A stretch of DNA of 7,427 bases, taken from NCBI GenBank assembly GCA_029260695.1, contig JAJDCT010000174.1, positions 1 to 7,427 on the forward strand, written 5' to 3'. The notes under the pieces are model-generated. The model saw only the letters and a program-made list of their open reading frames with translations, did not search any database and was not told where the DNA came from. Shown here in pieces: positions 1 to 6,000 of the stretch (position 1 is its first letter; every line of letters starts with the position of its first letter). Made by a program: the position numbers and the translations under genes. The stretch is from Phycisphaeraceae bacterium. GTDB lineage: Bacteria; Planctomycetota; Phycisphaerae; Phycisphaerales; Phycisphaeraceae.

Positions 1-9
1 AGACCCTTT

Positions 10-1635
10 TTATCGTGTATAAAAACTATACCGATACACAATCTTCACAGCCTGCTCACGCCCCGGAGGAACCTCGGTCTCCCACGTCAGCTTGCTGCGC
101 GGGTTGACCCGCTGCAAACCACCTGCGAGCTTCACAACCTCCGGACCGCCTTCGGCCGACACGACCTCGCCGGTGACCAATTTATTGACCTTGATGGTGA
201 CTGCTTCGGCTTTGTAGTTCGTGATCGAGAGCGTCCCCTCGACGGTGACCTTGTCATACGCCCGGCCATAGAATGACGTGGCGTCGCGCTCACGATCAAC
301 CTCGTACTCATTCCGCCCGGCGTTGATGGATACGGCCTGTGTGATCCGCAAGAGGCTCGTGCCGCCAGGTGGTGTGTAGTGAAGCACATCCTGACCGAGC
401 ACCCGCCCGTCCTTGATCGTCATCCCCGCCGCGGTGGTCCAAGGCTGGTCGGTCGTGTTAGTCAGTTCCAGCGAGTGCCAGACCGATTGCGATTCACCTT
501 CAGGCCCCTGTGAATAGTGGTCGCTATCGTCTCCCAGGCCGTCCACGTCCCATGTATAGATATCGCGGGCGGGTACGTTGGCCGACACCAGTGGGTAGTA
601 ACCGCGTTCACCCTTGGCGAGTGTCATCTCGCCTACTTGATAGAAGTAGAGGTCCTCGGTATTTTCGCCCGTGATCGGGTTATCGACGTTGGGGTAATCT
701 TCGTCGTCGGAATCGCCGAACATGCCACCACTACTACGGCCCCCATATCCCCCCGAACTCTGGTTGCTCAGCGCGTTGCTTAAATCAAAGTCGTCCGACT
801 GGAGCGATTCGAGCAATCGACGCAATGTCCAGGGCCCCATCGCTGTCGGAGCCGCGGCGTGTTGTAGATTCGGGAACCCAGCGACCAACTCGACGTCCAC
901 GTTCTCCAGATCCATCAGGTCGTTAACGATGACCGCTTTACAGGATAGGTGTGCACTGTTATCGCCGGTGAGATGTATTGCATAGCTGGGCGACCACGCC
1001 AGACCCCACGCGAGGTAGCTTGATTTGAGGTGGTTGCCCTCGCCTTCGCCCTCGGACGCATTGAAGGTCAGCATGTGGCGTTTGATCTGTCGCGCCACAA
1101 CGGTCTTGATATCACCTTCCCCAAAGCGCACGGCTTCTATCAGGTAGGGAGCGATCACCAGTGTGCCCTTGGCTGTCTTAAACAAGGCGGCTTTATCGTG
1201 GTTGTCGTCGTCCCTGAAGATGTTTCGGCGTCCATCACTCCCCTCGGGAATGGCTGAGGCTACCAGTGTCCCCTCGATCCACTCATCTGAATTTTCCAGC
1301 TTGATTGAAGCCAATGTTTCGGGGTTGGCCACCAAGACTTCCCAGGGTGTTTCTGCTATCTGGTCTTCGGATTGTGTCCGCTGGGCGGCCAAGATACCTG
1401 TTAGTGAAACGCCGGGTTCCCAGCTAAGCCAGAGGCTGCCGTACCGCGCCTGGGGGGCGGCAATCTGATACTCACCCGCGCTGGGTACTTCGGTCTGGCT
1501 GGTCACCATCGCTAGCCCGTTCTTGAACATCGAGACCCGGACAGGTTCTGCATCCAGTGTGACGGGCTCAGCTTGGCTGATTCCGGACGACAACAACAGT
1601 ATCGCCGCGAGTGTGAGGCATTGACTCGGCTTCAT
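10..1635 (-). CDS. Exported DUF4139-family protein of unknown function
   Basis: Complete gene of 541 residues ending in TAA. I chose the ATG at 1635 because it is preceded by GGGAG at a 7-nt spacing and begins a good Sec signal peptide: Lys2, a hydrophobic core at about residues 7-17, and an S-Q-A cleavage site at 20-22. The mature protein should lie in the periplasm or at the cell surface. Residues 207-256 contain the family-like stretch with WSPSYAIHL followed by NDLMDLENVDVELVAGFPN, and residues about 447-541 form the C-terminal beta-rich part ending in an aromatic YRYSFYTR tail; both fit DUF4139. Between them, about 257-330, lies a low-complexity insert: Gly/Ser-rich at 292-307, then acidic. 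The N-terminal coiled coil seen in many DUF4139 proteins of the MuiA type is not evident. Function is unknown; no enzyme motif is visible. The family call rests on remembered motif resemblance, not a profile search. Confidence 0.85.
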   Translation of the reverse strand: MKPSQCLTLAAILLLSSGISQAEPVTLDAEPVRVSMFKNGLAMVTSQTEVPSAGEYQIAAPQARYGSLWLSWEPGVSLTGILAAQRTQSEDQIAETPWEVLVANPETLASIKLENSDEWIEGTLVASAIPEGSDGRRNIFRDDDNHDKAALFKTAKGTLVIAPYLIEAVRFGEGDIKTVVARQIKRHMLTFNASEGEGEGNHLKSSYLAWGLAWSPSYAIHLTGDNSAHLSCKAVIVNDLMDLENVDVELVAGFPNLQHAAAPTAMGPWTLRRLLESLQSDDFDLSNALSNQSSGGYGGRSSGGMFGDSDDEDYPNVDNPITGENTEDLYFYQVGEMTLAKGERGYYPLVSANVPARDIYTWDVDGLGDDSDHYSQGPEGESQSVWHSLELTNTTDQPWTTAAGMTIKDGRVLGQDVLHYTPPGGTSLLRITQAVSINAGRNEYEVDRERDATSFYGRAYDKVTVEGTLSITNYKAEAVTIKVNKLVTGEVVSAEGGPEVVKLAGGLQRVNPRSKLTWETEVPPGREQAVKIVYRYSFYTR

Positions 1636-1642
1636 GATAAAG

Positions 1643-1647
1643 CTCCC
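1643..1647 (-). promoter_or_regulatory. Ribosome binding site of the DUF4139 gene
   Basis: GGGAG on the minus strand lies 7 nt upstream of the ATG at 1635. It decides the start: the in-frame ATG at 1725 has no comparable site and would put 30 polar residues in front of the signal peptide. Confidence 0.75.
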
Positions 1648-1723
1648 GGTAGGGTTGTGTGTGAACGCATGTATGACTACGGACTGATCTGTGCCGGGTT
1701 CTGTGTACCTGTCGATCACTGTC

Positions 1724-1729
1724 ATTATG
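1724..1729 (-). promoter_or_regulatory. Possible -10 element for the DUF4139 gene
   Basis: CATAAT on the minus strand matches five of six bases of the sigma-70 type -10 consensus. It lies just beyond the asd terminator, about 90 nt before the chosen start. No recognisable -35 sits at 16-18 nt, where the DNA is instead part of the terminator stem, and there is no extended -10 TG, so this is a weak candidate. If real, it overlaps the upstream ATG at 1725 and rules out that codon as a start. Confidence 0.25.
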
Positions 1730-1772
1730 CTAACCCAAAGAAGAAGCCCACGTTCGATGAACGTGGGCTTCT
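1729..1772 (-). terminator. Intrinsic terminator of asd
   Basis: A perfect 14-bp stem pairs 1742-1755 with 1759-1772 around a 3-nt loop. Read on the minus strand it begins 31 nt after the asd stop codon and is followed by a T-rich tract (TTCTTCTTTGGGTT). This is the classic layout of a Rho-independent terminator for asd. On the plus strand the hairpin is followed by GAGGGTATTT, not a U-tract, so it looks one-directional. It separates asd from the downstream DUF4139 gene. Confidence 0.88.
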
Positions 1773-1803
1773 GAGGGTATTTGATTGTGCTGCGGTATAA
1801 AGA

Positions 1804-2883
1804 TTAAAGCAGCAGTTCCGCGATCTGGATCGCGTTCAACGCCGCTCCCTTGCGGATCTGGTCGCCACAGCAGAACAGGTCCAGACCCACGCCCTCAGGC
1901 TGGCTGATGTCCCGGCGGACCCGGCCGACAAATACATCGTCCTTGTCCGACGCATCAAGCGGGGTGGGGAAGCGGTTGTTCGCCCGGTCGTTGATCAACG
2001 ACACACCCGGCGCCTGCTCGATCAACGCGATCGCTTCCTCTTCCGTGACCGGCTGATCGAAGGTCAGGTTGATGCTCTCGGCGTGGGCACGCATCACCGG
2101 CACACGCACACAGGTCGCGGTGACAGCACTCTTATTCTCGCCGGACTGCCCCCAGATCTTGTGTGTCTCGTGGACCATCTTCAGTTCTTCCTGGTTGTAG
2201 CCGTTCTCCTGCATCGGGGAGTTGTGACTAAACAGGTTGAAGGCGTACTGGAACGGGAAGATGTCCATGGTCACCGGGTCACCCGCCAGGACGTCGCGGG
2301 TTTGCTGTTCGAGCTCCGCCATCGCGGCGGCGCCTGCGCCACTAGCCGCCTGGTAGGTGCTGACCACCATCCGCTTGACGCCCTTGGCCTGGTGCAGCGG
2401 GTTGACCGCCATGAGCATGATGATCGTTGAGCAGTTGGGGTTGGCGATGATCCCGCCCTTGCCCAGCTCGATACCCTTGACCGCCTCGGGATTAACCTCG
2501 GGCACGACCAGCGGCACGCCGTCCGTCATGCGGAACGCCGAGGAGTTGTCGACGACCGTTGCGCCTGCGGCGCTGGCTGCCGGCCCGAACTTCTTGCTCT
2601 GAGACCCGCCCGCGGAGAATAGCGCCAGGTCCACACCCTCGAAGCTGTCCTCGGTCAATTCCTCAACGGTGTAAGTCTTGCCCTTGAAGTCGATGGTCTT
2701 GCCGGCACTGCGTGATGACGCGAGCATCTTCAGGTCGCCGATGGGGAAGTTGCGATCGGCGAGCAGGGTGAGAAACTCCTGCCCGACCGCCCCGGTGACG
2801 CCTGCGATAGCGACGTTCGGGGCGCTGGTTCGAGCGGAAGCGGCTTGGCCCGCCAGGCCGGACGGTTGTGCGGGGGATGACAT
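1804..2883 (-). CDS. asd: Aspartate-semialdehyde dehydrogenase
   Basis: Complete cytoplasmic enzyme of 359 residues. It reduces L-aspartyl-4-phosphate with NADPH to L-aspartate 4-semialdehyde, the branch point to lysine/diaminopimelate, threonine, isoleucine and methionine; diaminopimelate also feeds the cell wall. Visible motifs: the NADP-binding glycine-rich loop GVTGAVG at 28-34, SSR at 56-58, FSAGGS at 89-94, DNSSAFR at 112-118, NPNCST at 148-153 with catalytic Cys151, STYQAASGAG at 175-184 with the active-site Gln178, and CVRVPVMRAH at 258-267 with substrate-binding Arg260 and probable acid/base His267. Overall length and motif order match the bacterial family. The ATG at 2883 has GGAG 8 nt upstream; a TTG at 2910 would add nine residues with no better site. 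Even from this ATG, the first 20 or so residues are an Ala/Ser/Pro-rich extension ahead of the usual start of the fold. It is followed by its own terminator, so it is probably transcribed alone. Confidence 0.98.
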   Translation of the reverse strand: MSSPAQPSGLAGQAASARTSAPNVAIAGVTGAVGQEFLTLLADRNFPIGDLKMLASSRSAGKTIDFKGKTYTVEELTEDSFEGVDLALFSAGGSQSKKFGPAASAAGATVVDNSSAFRMTDGVPLVVPEVNPEAVKGIELGKGGIIANPNCSTIIMLMAVNPLHQAKGVKRMVVSTYQAASGAGAAAMAELEQQTRDVLAGDPVTMDIFPFQYAFNLFSHNSPMQENGYNQEELKMVHETHKIWGQSGENKSAVTATCVRVPVMRAHAESINLTFDQPVTEEEAIALIEQAPGVSLINDRANNRFPTPLDASDKDDVFVGRVRRDISQPEGVGLDLFCCGDQIRKGAALNAIQIAELLL

Positions 2884-2891
2884 CGGTCGTG

Positions 2892-2895
2892 CTCC
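2892..2895 (-). promoter_or_regulatory. Ribosome binding site of asd
   Basis: GGAG on the minus strand, 8 nt before the ATG at 2883. It supports this ATG over the in-frame TTG at 2910. Confidence 0.75.
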
Positions 2896-2920
2896 AAAAA
2901 GGCTTATCAATGAGAGACTA

Positions 2921-2942
2921 TTCGGCGTTGTTTCGGCGTTGT
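2921..2942. repeat. Perfect 11-bp tandem repeat in the asd leader
   Basis: TTCGGCGTTGT occurs at 2921-2931 and again, with no mismatch and no gap, at 2932-2942. The period of 11 bp is about one helical turn, so both copies would face the same side of the DNA. It lies just downstream of the predicted asd start site and overlaps the first bases of the -35 proposed for the divergent gene. It could be an operator for a regulator or a chance duplication; nothing in the window names a regulator. Confidence 0.6.
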
Positions 2943-2967
2943 TAGCCGCCGAGCCCCTGATTATAGC
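2939..2967 (+). promoter_or_regulatory. Possible promoter of the large propeller gene
   Basis: TTGTTA (2939-2944) and TATAGC (2962-2967) each match four of six consensus bases and are separated by exactly 17 nt. The -10 shares four bases (2962-2965) with the minus-strand -10 of asd. Transcription would start near 2974, giving a leader of about 83 nt before the ATG at 3057. The match is moderate. Confidence 0.4.
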
Positions 2968-2968
2968 A
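2960..2968 (-). promoter_or_regulatory. Extended -10 promoter element of asd
   Basis: The minus strand reads TGCTATAAT: a perfect TATAAT with the TG of an extended -10 element. No good -35 is seen 17 nt upstream (GCAGAA), which is acceptable because extended -10 promoters depend less on it. Transcription would start near 2953, giving an asd leader of about 70 nt that includes the 11-bp tandem repeat and the ribosome binding site. Confidence 0.65.
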
Positions 2969-2988
2969 GAAAATCGTGCTGGTTCTGC
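2966..2988. repeat. Short inverted repeat over the asd core promoter
   Basis: GCAGAA (2966-2971) and TTCTGC (2983-2988) form a 6-bp inverted repeat with an 11-nt centre. The arms fall on the -35 position and just upstream of the -10 hexamer of the asd promoter, where a dimeric regulator could act. It is short enough to occur by chance. Confidence 0.25.
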
Positions 2989-3056
2989 AGTCCACCCGGG
3001 CAGGACGGGGGCTCCTGGGTGTGCGGTAGGCGGTACAGGGGCCTAGAATCCGGCAG

Positions 3057-6000
3057 ATGATCTTAGCGCGTGATCGAATCTGGTTGGCTTGCGGGTTGCT
3101 GTGCTGCAGCGCTTCGTGGTTGTGCGCGCAGCCGGTCGTACCGGGGGCACCCGCGGCGGTGGTGGGGCAGGCGGAGGCCGCGCCCAGGCAGCCGGTGTAT
3201 ATCGAGGATTCGCCCGCGGCGCAGGACCTGGCGGACGAGGCGTTGGAACTGCGAGACCAGGGCCGATTCGCCGACTCGGCGCAGCGGCTTCGGCGCCTGG
3301 TGGATGAGTACCCGTCTAAGCTGATGCCCTCTGTCGAGGGGACTTACACCGATGCGGTGCTGTGGGCCCGAGGTGCACTGCGGTCTGACGAGCAGTTGCT
3401 CAAAGCATACCGATCCCTGTACGGGCCGGTGGCGGAGCGTGCGGTCTCTCTGGCGATGCCCACCGCGGCCAAGCCGATCGACATCGAGGCGCTGCGTGAA
3501 GTGTTGACCCGATACACGCTGACCCCCGCGGGGTTGGATGCCGGCCTGGCCCTGGGCGCTTACCATCTGGAGCGGGCGGAGGGCCGGGACGCGTTTGGGG
3601 TGTTGGATGAGTTGCAAGACCACCCCGATCTGCAGGCGCACCTGGGTCGTTATCACTTCCAACTCGCGCTATCCGGGCTGTTGCTGTCTGACACAGCCGA
3701 ATACGATGCTCACCGTCAAGCGCTACAAGAGCTGACCGACCCGTCATACTTGGCCGAGTTGAACGCTCTGGCTAACCGCACACACCCGCCACTGCGTTTT
3801 CAGCACGATCCCAATGGGCTTGCGCCGATTGCTTCACGCCTGCCGCAATCCATGGACGCGCCACTGTGGGAGGTAAAATTCATTGAGGGCTACACGGGCG
3901 GGCTACCGAACCGGCCCAATTTACGCCAAGTGCCACCCGGCCAATCGCTGTTGCGCGTTATCCCAAGCGGCGACCCGACCCGTGTGTACCTGAACCTTGG
4001 CGACAAGGTGGCCGCGTATGACCGCGCATCGGGCTGGCACCTCTGGGACGTGGCTGACCGCCCGGCTTCGCAAACAGGTCGTGTGATGGCGATACCCGGC
4101 CGGGGGTTTCTTACCGAGCCGCGTGGTGTGTTAGCGGTAGGGGGTCGAGCCTTTTCGCTTTTGGGTTGGATGAACCCCAGGCAGAAGCCGCAGGCCGCGA
4201 ACTTGGGGGGCGTTTCGCTTGTGGGGATCGACGCCCAAGCCGGCCGGGAGCTTTGGCGTGTCAAGCCGGGTGAACTGGATCAGGCGTTAGAGAGGGCCTC
4301 GTTTGACGGGACGCCCATCGGAGGCGATGGCAGGATCTACACCCTGGTCAAACGTGTGCAGGTTTCGGGCCTGCATGACCTGTACCTTACGGCTGTGGAT
4401 GAGGTCAACGGCGGGCTGCTTTGGCGCAGACATCTTTCAAGCAGTTCGACACAGGGTAACTACAACACCGGCCCATCGGCCCGGATGGTCTTACGCGGCG
4501 GCCGGGTCTATGTCAGTGACAACCGGGGCATCGTGTGTGCGCTGGACGGCCGAACCGGGACGGTGCGCTGGCTGACGCTTCTGCCTGATGCGGGGCTGGT
4601 GAATCCGTCCGGCAGGCGGGTGGCGTTACCGGTTAAGGATCTGCCTGCCCCGGTGCTGATCGAGGCGGGGCTGCTTGTCCCGCCGATCGCAGGCAGTGAT
4701 ACGCATGTATTGCTCGATCTGCACAGCGGCCGGGTATTGCGGGAACTAAACGGCGGTGGCTGGCAGATGGTGCAGTCGTGTTATCCGGCGGGCGGGGATG
4801 TGCTGGCCGTGGATGAGGGGGTGACCTGTTTTGATGGCCGTACGCTCGAAAAGCTCTGGCAAACACCGCTGGACTCGCAGAGATACGGCCCGGTGCTCGG
4901 CAGGCCGGCGGTTGACCTGCACATGCGGCCGGCGTCGGCGACAAAGTTGACACCCCGCAACCAAACTATGGCCGTGTTTCAGGATGCCGATCCCGATCAG
5001 GCCGGCGTCGTGGTGCTGAATACGCAGCTGCGTCTGGTGGTGCTCCGCCTGGCAGACGGTGCGGTCTTGGCGGACCCGCCACTGACATCGCCGGGCAACG
5101 TGATGCTGGCACGGGGGCAAGTGGTGATCGCAAGCACCGACAGCCTTTACGCCTACACAGACTGGCTGACTGCACACGACCAACTCACGTCGCGAGCCGA
5201 GCAGGACCCGACCGACCCGCAGCCGGGATTAGCACTAGCCCGGCTTGCGTTGCGCACCGGGCACGAGTCGGCGGTGCTGGAAGGCATCGACCTGGCGTTG
5301 TCATCGCTGAACGAATCTTTGCCCGACACCCATGAGCAACTGGCACGACAGAGCAGGGTGTACGGGCTTCTAGGAGAGATCATCGACCCATCCAGTGGCG
5401 CGGGTATCTCGCTGCGGGGTGAGCTGTTAGACCGCATGGCAACGTCGGCTACCACGCCGGGGCAGGAAGTTGCGTATCAGCTGACAAACGGGCTTTACCT
5501 CGAAGAACTCGGCCACCCCGACCGGGCAGCCGAGCACTACCAGGCCGTCCTGGCGGATCGATCATTAGCCGTCGAGCTCTACACCGTCGGCCACGGCTCG
5601 ATCCGTGCGGGATTTGAAGCGAAGCGATTGCTCAAAGCGTTGATCGAAACACATGGCCGGGAGGTCTACCGGCCTTACGACCTGCAGGCAGGCCATGAGC
5701 TAACCGAACTAAGGGCACGCGGGGTACGTGATGCGCAGCGTTACACCGACCTGGCGGACAGGTACCCCCTGGCGGTTTCAGTCAACGACACAAGAACATT
5801 CGCCGCCGAAATCTTCTCGCAAGCGGGCGAGGCCACCGCCGCGCTGCGGCAGTTACAGGCCGTCTACCTCAATACGGTTTCGGTTGACGACTTATCCACG
5901 GTCGCAGGCAGGATCGTTCAGATGTATCTGGATGAAGACCGACCTGATCTGGCCCGGCGGTGGCTGCGCCGAGTGAACAGGGAGCACGCGGGACTCATCC

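Noticed and set aside
1636..1725. N-terminal extension of the DUF4139 gene to the ATG at 1725
   Set aside because: It would bury the signal peptide 30 residues in, lacks a ribosome binding site, and its ATG overlaps a possible -10 element.
2083..2430. Plus-strand open frame of 115 codons inside asd
   Set aside because: Fully antisense to a gene with all catalytic motifs of Asd; His/Val-rich product without a domain.
2998..3041. Canonical G-quadruplex upstream of the giant gene
   Set aside because: Four G tracts exist, but the last loop is 18 nt, beyond the usual limit, so it is not called as a feature.
3063..3662. Minus-strand open frame of 199 codons
   Set aside because: It lies antisense inside the giant plus-strand gene, its product is Arg/Gln/Pro-rich with no recognisable domain, and such open frames are expected opposite GC-rich coding DNA.
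4746..5183. Minus-strand open frame of 145 codons
   Set aside because: Antisense to clear propeller blades; His/Arg/Cys-rich translation with no family resemblance.
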